A stretch of 25,052 nt of DNA from an uncultured Prosthecobacter sp. (GCA_947523045.1 CANNUR010000015.1:1-25052), one strand, 5' to 3'. Shown: positions 1 through 16,351, counted from the stretch's first letter. Numbers and translations: made by a program. The notes: a model not told the origin generated them from the sequence alone.

Positions 1-533
1 CGCAGGTCATGCAAGGGCAGGCGACTGAACAGGGCCAGGCCGAAGTTGTCCGGACGTGGCAAGACATGATGGTGCGGGTGGCTCCGCTTCAGCGGCTCCA
101 GTGCCGCCGCCCAATCGGCATCGATTTCCATGAGGAAGAGGACGTCGGCCCCCGAGGCGGTCAGGTAGGCGAGCACCCGTTCTTTGTGAGGATTGGCAGT
201 CAGCACGTTCAGGCTGATGATTTGCAGAGCCTTCTCGTCCGTTCCGGCGCCTGGGGATTGCCGCCAGGCCTGGGAGGCGAAGAGCCAGGCGTTCAAGGAG
301 AACGTGGCCAGCGCCACCGCCAGAAGCTGCCATTGCCGTTGCCAAGCGGCCCCGATCACGACAACGGCGGACAGCAGACCCTGCTGCCAGCAGAAGTGAC
401 TGAACAGGTCCAGCAGCCAGTGAACCTCACCGGCCAGGCCGAGCCAGGAAGCCGCCAGCGCGAGATAAAGCACGCTGCTGAGCATGCCCCTCCAGGAAAT
501 CTGCGGGGAGAGAACTCGACGGGCCATGGACAT
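1..533 (-). CDS. Membrane-anchored endonuclease/exonuclease/phosphatase family protein, C-terminus cut by window edge
   Basis: An open frame runs from ATG 533 to the window edge: 177 codons, no stop, so the C-terminal part is missing. The first ~95 residues contain about three hydrophobic segments (roughly residues 17-35, 50-62 and 68-87), which suggest an inner-membrane anchor. The start of an EEP fold follows: a beta strand IISLNVL with the metal-site Asn (N109), then a strand VLFLMEID carrying the expected catalytic Glu (E136), then LALFSRLPL, which matches the family's 'gv(a/l)ilSr' strand. This layout of transmembrane helices followed by an EEP domain is common in YafD-like proteins of unknown substrate. 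ATG 527 (two codons on) and ATG 485 are alternative starts; none has a strong ribosome binding site. The gene is divergent from the HMA gene at 642. The family is fairly sure, the substrate unknown. Confidence 0.75.
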   Translation of the reverse strand, partial: MSMARRVLSPQISWRGMLSSVLYLALAASWLGLAGEVHWLLDLFSHFCWQQGLLSAVVVIGAAWQRQWQLLAVALATFSLNAWLFASQAWRQSPGAGTDEKALQIISLNVLTANPHKERVLAYLTASGADVLFLMEIDADWAAALEPLKRSHPHHHVLPRPDNFGLALFSRLPLHDL

Positions 534-641
534 GGCGGCACCGTAGCCGTTTCTGCACAGGCTTCCAGAGATTGGCACTTCGAGCCCCATCGACCGTCAG
601 GACTGAAAGGCTGTTGCAGCCAAGAGAGTAGGTTTGCCCGC

Positions 642-1177
642 ATGAAATCCCCTGCCCTGCTCCTGCTCACCGCCCTGCCGCTGCTCGCCGCCGAGCCGAA
701 GCCGGTGACGCTGACCTTTTACGTCAGCGGCGTCGAGTGCCCGAGCTGCGCCTACTCGGTGAACTACGCGATCGAGCAGCTCAAGCCGGTGAGCGAGGTC
801 GAGTCCGGGCAGTTCATCGAAAACTTCGTCAACGTCACCTTCGACCCGCGCCAGGTCGGCCCGCAGCAGATCGCCCACGCGGTCACCGAGGCGGTGCCGC
901 TGCATGGCACGCCCTATGAGGCGACCCTGAAGCTGCGCCTGCCGACCTACGCCAAGGAAGGCAACGCCAAGCGCGTGGACGCCGTCTTCAACACCTGGAA
1001 AACTTGGCTGGAAGTCGAGTCGGTCGACCCGTCCAAGGGCGAGTTCATCCTGCACTTCAAACCACTGACCGCCGCGGCCGAAGCGACCGGCCCACGCGGC
1101 TGGACGCTGGCCCGGCTCGAGACCGACCTCAAGGGCCTGCCGTACGAACTGGCGAGCGAAAGCCTGGAGCTGCCGGG

Positions 1178-1184
<7 letters not shown>
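642..1184 (+). CDS. Secreted heavy-metal-associated (HMA) domain protein
   Basis: This 180-residue protein starts [19 protein letters not shown], a Sec signal peptide with likely cleavage near residue 18. The mature part opens with an HMA (ferredoxin-like, MerP/CopZ-like) domain: a beta strand VTLTFYVSG, then GVECPSC, whose Cys-x-x-Cys would bind a soft metal such as Cu+ or Hg2+. A second half, from about residue 88, has similar strand and helix spacing (ATLKLRLP, then EFILHFKPL) but no cysteines, so it may be a degenerate second HMA copy. The frame is open far upstream, but ATG 642 is chosen because the signal peptide starts there and an AGAGTAGG sequence lies about 11 bases before it. The last 7 bases overlap the end of metH (convergent). 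The role could be periplasmic metal binding or delivery; the metal cannot be told from sequence. Confidence 0.8.
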
Positions 1185-5746
<4,562 letters not shown>

Positions 5747-5782
5747 GCGGGAAAATAGTCCCCCAGCGAGCCCGGTCAAGCC

Positions 5783-5810
5783 ATCATATCAACGCATGAT
5801 GATTTGTGAA
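5783..5810 (-). promoter_or_regulatory. Probable sigma-70-type promoter of metH
   Basis: On the minus strand a TTCACA box (5805-5810) and a TATGAT box (5783-5788) are 16 bp apart, each one base off consensus. They sit in an AT-rich patch just downstream of the helicase terminator. Transcription would start near 5776, giving a leader of about 30 nt before ATG 5746. That is too short for a cobalamin or SAM riboswitch, and I see none. Confidence 0.5.
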
Positions 5811-5818
5811 TATGAACG

Positions 5819-5847
5819 AAAAAGGCCGCAGGCACCTGCCTGCGGCC
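5819..5847 (-). terminator. Rho-independent terminator after the DEAD-box helicase gene
   Basis: A perfect 10-bp stem GGCCGCAGGC/GCCTGCGGCC with a 4-nt loop is followed on the minus strand by a run of five T. It begins 17 bases after the helicase stop and separates that gene from the metH promoter. Confidence 0.9.
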
Positions 5848-5863
5848 GGATATTCAAGCGGGC

Positions 5864-7834
5864 TCAGTCTTCCCAGCGACGCGGCGGCTTGTCGCCATAC
5901 GACTTCTTGCCGTAGGGCTTGTCGCCGTAAGGCTTGCGGAAGCCGCCGGGCTTGCCGCCGCCGTAGCCACCACCACCGCCACCGAAACCGCCGGGACGGC
6001 GCGGCGGTCCGCCAAAGCTGCGGCGCGGGCGATCGGCTCCGGCCCCGGCGCCGTCCTGGCGGTCGGCCAGGTCCATGCGCACGGCGCGGCCGCGGAACTC
6101 GCTGCCGCTGACGCTCTCCATGACGGCCTGCACGTGGTCCTCGGGTACCTCAAGGTAGCTGCACTTCTCGAAGACGTCGATCGTGCCGACGCTGCCCGGC
6201 GGGATCTGCGAGGTGTTGTAGATCAGGCCGGCGATGTCGCCCGGGCGGGCGTTGTCCATGCCGCCGATGTTGATGAACAGGCGCACCATGCCGGAGCGCG
6301 GGCCCTTCTGGACGAAGGAACGCGAGCGCATCGGAGCCGGACCGTAGTCGTCGCGCGGCGGCACATCGGCACGGGCCGGCCCCTCGTCGGCAACCGGCTC
6401 GTCGCGCGGACGCTCGGGGGCGGCGGGCCGTTCCTCACGGGGCGCGGCATCGCGCGGGGCAACCTCGCGCGGGGTGAATTCACGGCGCGGCGCGCCCGGC
6501 TTGGCCGGCTGGCGGTCTTCCAGGATGGCCTCGGCCTCGCGTGTCGATTCCTTCATCCACAGGTCGAGCACGGCGCTGATGATGTCGGTCGTCTCAAAGC
6601 CGGCGTCGAGCAGGCGCTGAACGGTGTGCTCGTGCTTGGCGTACTCGCCACTTTCGAGCACGGCCTTGAGCTTCTCGAAGGACTGGTCGATGCGCGTGGC
6701 TTCGACCTCCTCCTGCGACGGCACCTTGGCGCGGGTGACACGGGCGTTGGTGAAGCGCTGGATGCGCTGCATGAGGTAGATCTCGCGACCGGCGACCAGG
6801 CTGACGGCACTGCCCTTGCGGCCGGCGCGGCCGGTGCGGCCGATGCGGTGGACGTAGTCCTCGGTGTCGTAGGGAAGGTCGTAATTGACGATGAGATCGA
6901 CGTCGTTGACGTCGAGGCCGCGCGCGGCGACGTCGGTGGCGACCAGCACCTCGATGGTGCCGTTGCGGAAATTGCGCATGACGCGGTCGCGCATCATCTG
7001 GTTGAGGTCGCCGTGCAGGCGGTCGGCCGAATAACCGCGGCCAACGAGGGCGTCGGTGACGTCGTCAACGGCCTTCTTGGTGTTGGCGAAGACGATGGTC
7101 AGGCGCGGGCTGTCCATGTCGAGCACGCGGCAGAGCACCTCGGTCTTGCTGCGGCCGTGCACCTCGTAGTAGCGCTGCTCGATGGTCGGCACCGTCATCG
7201 CCTTTTGCTCGATGGTGATGGTGGCCGGGTTCTTCGTGTACCGGTCGATCAGGCGGCGGATGCGCGGGTCGAAGGTGGCGGAGAAGAAGATCGTCTGGCG
7301 CTCGGCCGGCACGGCCTCCATGAGGCGCTCGATTTCGTCGGCAAAGCCCATGTCGAGCATTTCATCGGCCTCATCGAAGACGAGGGTCTGCAGCTGGTCG
7401 AGGCGCAGGGTGCCGCGCTCGACGAAATCGAGGATGCGGCCCGGGGTGCCGACGACCACCTGCGAGCCGGCCTGGAGGGCGCGGATCTGGCGGTCGTAGG
7501 AGGCGCCGCCGTAGACCGGCGTGGCGCGCACGCCCTCCTTGAAGGAGGCGACCTTGTGGATTTCCGCGCAGACCTGCATGGCCAGTTCGCGGGTGGGGCA
7601 CATGACCAGGACCTGGACGGCGCGGTTGGTCGCGTCGATGCGCTGGACGGCGGGCAGGCCGAAGGCGAGGGTCTTGCCGGAACCGGTCTGGCTCTGGCCG
7701 ACGACGTCGCGGCCGGTCAGGGCCACGGGGATGGCCTGGGCCTGGATCGGGGAGGGTTGTTCGAAGCCCTGGGCTTCGATGGCGGAGAGGAGCTCGGGCG
7801 CAAGGCCGAGCTCGGCGAAGGTATGCTTTTCCAT
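5864..7834 (-). CDS. deaD: DEAD-box ATP-dependent RNA helicase (DeaD/CsdA-like)
   Basis: This 656-residue helicase unwinds short RNA duplexes, typically in ribosome assembly, RNA decay or cold adaptation. The core motifs are in order: Q motif (FEQPSPIQ, about 24-31), motif I SQTGSGKT (48-55), PTREL (80-84), TPGR (130-133), DEAD (154-157), SAT (185-187), DVAARGLD (291-298) and HRIGRTGR (319-326). An Arg/Glu/Pro-rich linker follows. A DbpA-type RNA-binding domain comes next (about 528-602, from VRLFINIGG to FRGRAVRMDL). The tail is Gly/Arg/Lys-rich (about 613-656) with repeated YGDKPYGKK-like units, an RNA-binding extension common in bacterial cold-shock helicases. ATG 7834 starts the Q-motif region directly. 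The gene has its own terminator and a hairpin-rich leader. The family is certain; choosing deaD over another DEAD-box name rests on the DbpA-domain architecture. Confidence 0.93.
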   Translation of the reverse strand: MEKHTFAELGLAPELLSAIEAQGFEQPSPIQAQAIPVALTGRDVVGQSQTGSGKTLAFGLPAVQRIDATNRAVQVLVMCPTRELAMQVCAEIHKVASFKEGVRATPVYGGASYDRQIRALQAGSQVVVGTPGRILDFVERGTLRLDQLQTLVFDEADEMLDMGFADEIERLMEAVPAERQTIFFSATFDPRIRRLIDRYTKNPATITIEQKAMTVPTIEQRYYEVHGRSKTEVLCRVLDMDSPRLTIVFANTKKAVDDVTDALVGRGYSADRLHGDLNQMMRDRVMRNFRNGTIEVLVATDVAARGLDVNDVDLIVNYDLPYDTEDYVHRIGRTGRAGRKGSAVSLVAGREIYLMQRIQRFTNARVTRAKVPSQEEVEATRIDQSFEKLKAVLESGEYAKHEHTVQRLLDAGFETTDIISAVLDLWMKESTREAEAILEDRQPAKPGAPRREFTPREVAPRDAAPREERPAAPERPRDEPVADEGPARADVPPRDDYGPAPMRSRSFVQKGPRSGMVRLFINIGGMDNARPGDIAGLIYNTSQIPPGSVGTIDVFEKCSYLEVPEDHVQAVMESVSGSEFRGRAVRMDLADRQDGAGAGADRPRRSFGGPPRRPGGFGGGGGGYGGGKPGGFRKPYGDKPYGKKSYGDKPPRRWED

Positions 7835-7852
7835 GTCTGTCTTACAAACCGG

Positions 7853-7913
7853 CAGGTTGGCTTCCAGAATACGGGCAACCTGTCGCAGTAAGGTCGTCCT
7901 GCGGGGCAGGACG
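7853..7913 (-). promoter_or_regulatory. Two stem-loops in the helicase 5' leader
   Basis: Upstream of ATG 7834, on the minus strand, lie two inverted repeats. The outer one (7895-7913) has an 8-bp stem CGTCCTGC with its complement around a 3-nt loop. The inner one (7853-7882) pairs CAGGTTG with CAACCTG across a 16-nt loop, extendable by two pairs. Structured leaders are typical of cold-shock RNA helicase genes, so a role in mRNA stability or translation control is possible, but this is inference. The rest of 7835-8123 shows no gene. Confidence 0.4.
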
Positions 7914-7973
7914 GGTCACCGCCAGTCGGGCGGGCTACATGTCAAACTTCGGCCCCAAGTGGGGAAGCGGCTC

Positions 7974-7995
7974 AAAAACCGGCATGATCAATGCC
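7974..7995 (-). terminator. Possible weak terminator after the metallo-beta-lactamase-fold gene
   Basis: On the minus strand a 5-bp stem GGCAT/ATGCC with a 5-nt loop is followed by GG and five T. The stem is short, so it may be inefficient. It lies about 130 bases after the stop of the gene at 8124. Confidence 0.4.
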
Positions 7996-8123
7996 ACAGG
8001 TGCCGGGTAATGCAAGCCCGGAATCTCTGAGGGCGGTCGTGGATACGGCAGGCACCTGCGCCAGAAGGCGGAATCGCGCCCACTGAATGCCCTCCTCGCC
8101 AATCCTCGTTTTCGCCAACGCGC

Positions 8124-9173
8124 CTACCGCCGACGCGTGGCGTACGTCTGGCGATGGCCGGTCGACGGCACGTGCAGGGTGTAGCTCGCGCCATCGGCCG
8201 CCACCGTGCAGTGGATGTAGTTCGCGGCACAGGCCTCGCCGGTGTCGCCGGCGTTGGCGATGCGTGTCTTGTCCTCGGTGTTCTGCGCATCCTCGCGCAC
8301 GCATTCATGGAGCTGGTAGATGGCCTTGAGGCTCGGCGCGCCGCGCAGCGACTCAAAGGCGGTCGCGCTGGCTCCCTTGCGCGGGCCGTTGTTCATCACC
8401 GCCACCGCCGGATCCAGGGCGCGCAGCAGCCAGGGATGGTTGCTCGAATCGAGCCCGTGGTGGTTGACCTGGTAGAGATCGACCGCGCCCACCCGGTTGA
8501 CCGGACTGACCAGCTTGGCCTCGACATTCCAGGTCAAGTCGCCACCGTCAAAGAAACGGAAGTCGCCGAGGCCCAGCAGCAGGACCAGGCTGTTGGCGTT
8601 GTCAGAGAGGTCCGGCGCCTTGTCCGCGACCGCGGGTTCGGTCGGTCCGGCCGGGGCACCGGGTGCGGGCTCAACAAACTTCTGGTTGCCGCCCAGGCAG
8701 CGCAGGAAGATCGGCGCGCCGCCTTCCATCGCGCGCAGCGGCACGGTGTCGCCCGGCTGCAGCACGACGCGACGCTCCACCGGCGCGCTGCGGTAGGGCC
8801 GGCTGGTCAGGGTCCAGCGCGCGGCATTGCCACCCTGGTCGGGTACCTCGTCGGTGATGCCCTTGTCGTACAGCGTGCCCACCGGCAGCAGCTGCGCCAG
8901 CTCGGCCAGGCCGCCGAAGTGATCGATGTGGAAATGGGTGATCACGACGTGATCGAGCCGCTTCAGCCCGGCCACCTCGGTGGCGACCTTGTGGATGCGC
9001 GTGGCGTCGCGCCCTCCCGGATTGCCGGTGTCGATCAGCACCGATTCCCCCGCCGGCGTCACCAGCAAAGTGCTGCCGCCGCCTTCGGAGTCGATCCAGT
9101 AGAGATCCAGGGTGTCACGGGCGATCACTGGCACGGCGAGAGTCAAAGCGGCAAGGAAGAGGGCGCGAAGCAT
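8124..9173 (-). CDS. Secreted metallo-beta-lactamase-fold hydrolase (ComEC C-terminal domain-like)
   Basis: This 349-residue protein begins with a Sec signal peptide (MLRALFLAALTLAVPVIA), so it is probably periplasmic or secreted. The MBL-fold metal motif is HFHIDH (His80, His82, Asp84, His85). A later FFDGGD supplies the bridging-Asp region near 209-212, and VNHHGLDSSN (His238/239) matches the ComEC/Rec2 subgroup. This resembles the stand-alone versions of the ComEC C-terminal domain, thought to act on phosphodiester or phospholipid-type substrates; no substrate is assigned here. A Pro/Ala/Gly-rich insert lies at about 168-190. The frame is open upstream to a GTG at 9239, but ATG 9173 is chosen because the signal peptide starts there. 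It stands alone, between gaps of about 290 and 300 bases. Confidence 0.85.
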   Translation of the reverse strand: MLRALFLAALTLAVPVIARDTLDLYWIDSEGGGSTLLVTPAGESVLIDTGNPGGRDATRIHKVATEVAGLKRLDHVVITHFHIDHFGGLAELAQLLPVGTLYDKGITDEVPDQGGNAARWTLTSRPYRSAPVERRVVLQPGDTVPLRAMEGGAPIFLRCLGGNQKFVEPAPGAPAGPTEPAVADKAPDLSDNANSLVLLLGLGDFRFFDGGDLTWNVEAKLVSPVNRVGAVDLYQVNHHGLDSSNHPWLLRALDPAVAVMNNGPRKGASATAFESLRGAPSLKAIYQLHECVREDAQNTEDKTRIANAGDTGEACAANYIHCTVAADGASYTLHVPSTGHRQTYATRRR

Positions 9174-9477
9174 GCCGCAGTCTGAGCCATGGTGGACGTG
9201 CTGGCAAGACCGGACGGCTGAACCACGCGGCACCCACACCGGTCCGACGATCCAGCACGCGGCTTCCGCGCCAAGCCGTCGCCAGCCTCAGGGAGACGAT
9301 ACTCTATAAAGTGTCTGTCCCTTTATCGATAAACCATGCCTGGCGGTCGGAGCGCTCCCTCTCGAATGGCAAGGCACCAGAGGCAGGCAAGAGTGCCCAC
9401 GCTCCCTTTTTCAGAAGAGGCCAGCCTCACCCACAGCGTCGCCCCGGCGCGGAGCCCCATCTCCGATCTCCCAAGCC
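9174..9477. other. Gene-free interval between the MBL-fold gene and the PSD1 gene
   Basis: These 304 bases have no convincing gene on either strand. They should hold the promoter of the MBL-fold gene (minus). The only outstanding feature is an AT-rich palindromic patch at 9306-9333. I see no convincing terminator for the PSD1 gene that ends at 9478; a weak GAGG/CCTC hairpin near 9420 lacks a good T run. Confidence 0.6.
9306..9333. repeat. AT-rich nested palindromes in GC-rich spacer
   Basis: ATAAAG (9306-9311) and CTTTAT (9321-9326) form an inverted repeat around TGTCTGTCC. The second arm overlaps a perfect 12-bp palindrome TTTATCGATAAA (9322-9333). It could be an operator or part of the promoter for the minus-strand gene at 9173, or a remnant of a small mobile sequence. 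From memory, the core AAGTGTCTGTCCC resembles motifs near Y1 transposases in other genomes; I cannot verify this here. Confidence 0.45.
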
Positions 9478-12564
<3,087 letters not shown>

Positions 12565-12582
12565 CGTTCATCTAAACGGACC

Positions 12583-12637
12583 GGCCGGACGGCGGATTTC
12601 ACGGGGGTACGCTGCGCCGTCTCTCCGCCATCCGGCC
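12583..12637. other. Long intergenic stem-loop between DUF1501 and long PSD1 genes
   Basis: GGCCGGACGGCGGA (12583-12596) pairs with TCCGCCATCCGGCC (12624-12637) over 14 positions with one G/T mismatch, around a 27-nt loop. There is no T run on either side, so it is not a standard terminator. Lying in the 113-base gap of an apparent operon, it may tune expression of the last gene or mark an RNA processing site. Confidence 0.45.
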
Positions 12638-12677
12638 AGACGGGAAGACTCGTGTCTCCCCCATCCCGCGGACGTGC

Positions 12678-14024
12678 TCAGGCCAGCAGCTCGTTGACCA
12701 CGCGTCCGCCCTGCAGGCCGGTGAGGCGGATGCGGCGACCGCCGCTGACGATGGCGAGGTTGTCGTGATCGAGGCCGAGCAGGTGCAGCAGGGTCGCATG
12801 CAGGTCGCGGAAGTGGACGGCGCCCTCGACGACGCTGCTGCCGTCGTGGCTGGTTTCGCCATGGGCCTGGCCGGCCTTCACGCCGCCGCCGGCGAGCCAG
12901 AAGGTGAAGGCACGGTGCTGATGGCCGGTTTGATCCTTGTCCTTGCCCGGCGTCAGACCCGGGCGACCGAACTCGCCGCCCCAGACGACGAGGGTGTCTT
13001 CCAGCAGGCCGCGGGCATCGAGGTCATCGAGCAGGGCGGCGATCGGCGCGTCGGTGGTGGCGCAGTTGGCGGTCAGGTCGCGGCGGTGATCCGTGTGCTG
13101 ATCCCAACTGCCGTGGGTGATCTCGATGAAGCGCACGCCGGCCTCGCAGAAGCGCCGCGCCAGCAGGCATTGACGACCAAAATCGCTCGCCTTGCAGGTG
13201 CCGACCGCGTGGTTCTTGCCGACCCGGTAGCGTTCGAGCACGGCCTTCGGCTCGTCGCTGAGGTCGAGCAGGTCCGGCGCCTCGGTCTGCATGCGAAAGC
13301 CGAGCTCCAGCGCCTGGATGACGCCCTCGAGCTGGGCGTCGTCGCCGCGCGCGCCCTGGTGGCCGCGATTGAGCGACTGAATCAAATCGAGCTGGCGGCG
13401 TTTGAGCGCCGGCGGCAGGTGGTCGCCACGGATGTCGGCGAGGGTGGCGCGACTCATGTCCTCGCCATTCACCCCGATCGGCGTGCCGCCGTAGATGGCG
13501 GGCAGTTGGGCCGCGGCGTACTCGGCGGGTTTGGCGGTGTTGAAACTGATGAAGCCGGGTAGGTTTTGGTTTTCCGTACCCAGGCCATAGGCCACCCAGG
13601 CGCCAAGGCTCGGGCAGGGTCGCAGGCGGTCGCCGGTGTGCAACTGCAGCATCGACTGGGCATGGATGCTGGTGTCGGCCGTCATCGAGCGCACGACGCA
13701 GAGCTTGTCGGCATGGCGCGCCAGATTTGGCAGCAGGTCGGAGACCCATAGGCCGCTGGCACCACGCTGGCGGAAGCCGGCCACTGAGCCCGCGTGCGGC
13801 GTTTTGCCGACCTGCGGCTTGTAGTCGAAGGTGTCGAGCTGGGCCGGGCCACCGGCCATGTTGAGGAAGATGACCCGGCGCGCCCGCGCGCGCTGCAGGG
13901 GCGGACGCAGCGCCAGATCGGCCGGCGCCGCGGCGGCGAGACCGGACAGGGCCAAGTAGCCGAACCCGCAGGAGGCGGTGCGGAGCATCTGGCGGCGCGA
14001 GAGCGGGTGCATCGGGCGAGTCAT
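12678..14024 (-). CDS. DUF1501 domain protein, Tat-exported
   Basis: This 448-residue protein begins with a twin-arginine signal (SRRQML, then [15 protein letters not shown]; Arg10-Arg11), so it is exported folded, perhaps with a bound metal. DUF1501 proteins belong to the alkaline-phosphatase/sulfatase-like superfamily. Family segments visible are [18 protein letters not shown] near the N-terminus, [35 protein letters not shown], and [20 protein letters not shown] followed by [17 protein letters not shown]. The substrate is unknown. The gene starts 9 bases after the stop of the upstream PSD1 gene, indicating co-transcription, and is followed by the long PSD1 gene. A second ATG four codons in (MHPLSRRQ) is an equally plausible start. 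PSD1-DUF1501 pairs are a hallmark of Planctomycetota and Verrucomicrobiota. Confidence 0.92.
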   Translation of the reverse strand: MTRPMHPLSRRQMLRTASCGFGYLALSGLAAAAPADLALRPPLQRARARRVIFLNMAGGPAQLDTFDYKPQVGKTPHAGSVAGFRQRGASGLWVSDLLPNLARHADKLCVVRSMTADTSIHAQSMLQLHTGDRLRPCPSLGAWVAYGLGTENQNLPGFISFNTAKPAEYAAAQLPAIYGGTPIGVNGEDMSRATLADIRGDHLPPALKRRQLDLIQSLNRGHQGARGDDAQLEGVIQALELGFRMQTEAPDLLDLSDEPKAVLERYRVGKNHAVGTCKASDFGRQCLLARRFCEAGVRFIEITHGSWDQHTDHRRDLTANCATTDAPIAALLDDLDARGLLEDTLVVWGGEFGRPGLTPGKDKDQTGHQHRAFTFWLAGGGVKAGQAHGETSHDGSSVVEGAVHFRDLHATLLHLLGLDHDNLAIVSGGRRIRLTGLQGGRVVNELLA

Positions 14025-14033
14025 ACGCGCGCT

Positions 14034-16292
14034 TCAGTCGACATATCGCAGTTCACTGGCTGAAAGCAGGGCCTGACAGAAGGCCGCCCAAGCATCGCTG
14101 CGACCGCCCCCGCCGGCGGACGCCTCCGAGGAAGCGAGCATGAGGTCGGCCTCGCGCAGGAAATCCCGCGCCTGCTGCACTTCCTCGGCGCTGGGCGCAC
14201 GACCGAAGGCGCTGCGGTAGGCGAAGCGCAGCCGGGTCTCGGTGTCGGGGGCGACCGCTTGCACGCGGGCGGCGAAGCGCTGCGACAGACCGACGACGAA
14301 GGGATTGTTGAGCAGGTAGAGCGCCTGCGTGGCCAGGGTGGCGCGGTCGCGGCTGCCGGTGACCGCCGTGGCGTCGGGCAGGTTGAAGGGCGTCAATTCC
14401 GGCGGCATCGAGTTGCGCAGCAGCAGCAGGTACAGGCTGCGCTGGCGGCTCGGCTGATGCAGGGGCGGCAGTTCGTTGATGAGCACATCGCGACCCTGGA
14501 TGAGCGAACCCACGCCGGGCTGGCGGTCGAGCTCGCCGGCCGCGGCCAGCATGGCATCGCGGATCGCCTCGGCGTCGAGGCGGCGGCGCGGCTGATGGGC
14601 AAAGCGCGGGTGCTCACCCGGCCGTGCCGCCCGTTGATAACTGCGGCTGAGCACGAGGTCGCGAATCAGGCGTTTGACCGACCATCCCTCGCGCATGAAG
14701 CGCGTGGCGAGATGGTCGAGCAGTTCCGGGTGGCTGGGGCGGGCGCCGGAGACGCCAAAGTCGTCGGGCGTCGCCACCAGACCCTGGCCGAAGAGGTGCA
14801 GCCAGACGCGGTTGACGAAGACGCGGGCGGTGAGCGGGTTTTGTCGATGGGTCAGCCACTGGGCCAGTTCGAGGCGACCGCTCTGCGTCGTGCCCGGGGC
14901 CGGGCTGGGCAAGCTGGCCGCGCTGAGAAAACCGCGCGGCACGACCGGGCCGAAACGTTTCGCCTCGCCGCCGACATGGACCTTGCCGTCCTCGATCTTC
15001 TTCGCCTCGCGCACGCCCATGGCGAGCGCCGTCTCCGCTGGCTGCGGGAAGGCCGGCTTGGCCGGCGTGCGCCGCGGCGGGTTGGCCAGCAGCACGGGCT
15101 CCAGTTCCTTCCGCGGCGGCGCCGGCGCGGCCGTCTGCAGCACGTGCAGGGGCGTCTGCGGTGCGGTCAGCGCCTGTCGGGCGGCGGCACCCCAGAGCGT
15201 CTCGCTGCTGCGGAAGATGCCGGCCAGCGCATAATAATCGCGCGTCGGGATGGGATCGGTCTTGTGGTCATGACAGCGCGCACAGCCGACGCTCAGCCCG
15301 AGCAGGCCGCTGCCGACCACGCCGATCTGGTCGGCGACGACGTCCATGTCGAAGTTTTCGTTCATCGCCTTTGCCGGTTTGGCGCCGAGCGCGAGCAGGC
15401 CGGTGGCAATGAGCTGACGGTCGCGCTGCGCCGGCGTGGCGGCGGGCAGCAGATCGCCGGCGAGCTGTTCCTGGAGAAACCGGTCGTAGGGCAGGTCGGC
15501 GTTGAAGGCGGCGACGACGTAATCGCGGTAGCGCCAGGCATGGGGGAAACTGGCGTTGCGACTCAGGCCATCGTTGCCGTTCGACTCCGCGTAGCGGGCG
15601 ACATCGAGCCAGTGGCGCCCCCACTTTTCGCCAAAGTGCGGCGAGGCAAGCAGGCGGTCGACGTAGGCCGGATCGGTGGGATCGCCGGCATCGTCCGGCG
15701 GCGGTGGCAGGCCGAGCAGGTCAAAGTGCAGGCGGCGGCGCAGCGCAGCCGGAGCGGCGTCCTCGACTGGTGCCTCGCCGGCCTGCTCCAGGGCGGCGAG
15801 CAGGAAATGATCGAGCGGATCCTGAGGCCAGTCGGCGGCGCGCACGGCAGGCGGCGGCGGATCGGTCACCGGTTGCAGCGACCAGAGCGGTTCCTGCGGC
15901 GCGCGTGGCGTGCGGATTGCCGGTTCGGTGCGCGGGTCGGGCGCGCCCATCTTCACCCATTCGATGAAGTCTTTCACCACCGTCGCCGGCAGGCGCTTTT
16001 TGGGGGGCATCTCCAGGCCGTCGTAACGCACGGCCTGGACAATGAGGCTGGCATCCGGTTCGCCGGGCACCAGCGCCGGCCCGGAGTCGCCGCCAGCAAG
16101 CATTTCCGGTGCCGCATCGAGCAGCAGGTTGCCACCGATCTTGTCCGCCGCCTGTGAGTGGCATTCGTAGCAGTGCTTGACCAGCGCCAGCCGGATTTTG
16201 GCCTCGAAAAAGGCGCGTTGATCCGGGGTCATGTCCGCCGCCGCCAGCGGCGAGACCGCAGCGAGCAGGACAGGGACGGAAACCAAGCGCAT
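14034..16292 (-). CDS. PSD1 family protein: planctomycete-type cytochrome C + DUF1549 + DUF1553, short form
   Basis: This 752-residue exported protein has a Sec signal peptide (about 1-19). The N-terminal PSCyt1 region contains CYECH (Cys41, Cys44, His45) and LEMPPKKRL. A Pro-rich linker leads into DUF1549 (about 155-360), including HWLDVARYAESNGND and a second CxxCH (Cys337, Cys340, His341) in GCARCHDHKTDP. DUF1553 follows, with VNRVWLHLFGQGL from 493, ASHPELLDHLA-like sequence, RSYQRAARP and LYLLNNPFV. It lacks the long central insert of the downstream PSD1 protein, so the two are not simple recent duplicates. Covalent heme attachment would need a cytochrome c maturation system, not seen here. 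It is 9 bases from the DUF1501 gene and 59 bases after the serine protease gene. Confidence 0.9.
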   Translation of the reverse strand: MRLVSVPVLLAAVSPLAAADMTPDQRAFFEAKIRLALVKHCYECHSQAADKIGGNLLLDAAPEMLAGGDSGPALVPGEPDASLIVQAVRYDGLEMPPKKRLPATVVKDFIEWVKMGAPDPRTEPAIRTPRAPQEPLWSLQPVTDPPPPAVRAADWPQDPLDHFLLAALEQAGEAPVEDAAPAALRRRLHFDLLGLPPPPDDAGDPTDPAYVDRLLASPHFGEKWGRHWLDVARYAESNGNDGLSRNASFPHAWRYRDYVVAAFNADLPYDRFLQEQLAGDLLPAATPAQRDRQLIATGLLALGAKPAKAMNENFDMDVVADQIGVVGSGLLGLSVGCARCHDHKTDPIPTRDYYALAGIFRSSETLWGAAARQALTAPQTPLHVLQTAAPAPPRKELEPVLLANPPRRTPAKPAFPQPAETALAMGVREAKKIEDGKVHVGGEAKRFGPVVPRGFLSAASLPSPAPGTTQSGRLELAQWLTHRQNPLTARVFVNRVWLHLFGQGLVATPDDFGVSGARPSHPELLDHLATRFMREGWSVKRLIRDLVLSRSYQRAARPGEHPRFAHQPRRRLDAEAIRDAMLAAAGELDRQPGVGSLIQGRDVLINELPPLHQPSRQRSLYLLLLRNSMPPELTPFNLPDATAVTGSRDRATLATQALYLLNNPFVVGLSQRFAARVQAVAPDTETRLRFAYRSAFGRAPSAEEVQQARDFLREADLMLASSEASAGGGGRSDAWAAFCQALLSASELRYVD

Positions 16293-16351
16293 CGGCCAAA
16301 TACGGCCCGAGACCAGGGTGGATTTCAGGCGGCGGACAGAAGCCCCCTACC

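Noticed and set aside
9..641. Upstream extension of the HMA protein to the window start
   Set aside because: The signal peptide begins at ATG 642, and the upstream part lies opposite the EEP-family gene, whose minus-strand frame gives recognisable sequence.
5747..5779. metH start at TTG 5779
   Set aside because: It lies at the predicted transcription start of the TTCACA/TATGAT promoter and adds residues without family match. ATG 5746 starts the conserved region.
6134..7891. Long plus-strand open frame opposite the helicase
   Set aside because: It is a shadow of the helicase codons; composition is biased and there are no motifs.
7914..7960. TTGACA on the minus strand as the helicase promoter
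   Set aside because: The -35 box is perfect, but no acceptable -10 box lies at 16-18 bp.
14259..16157. Long plus-strand open frame opposite the short PSD1 gene
   Set aside because: It is a shadow frame with Arg/Gly/Ala-biased sequence and no recognisable domain.
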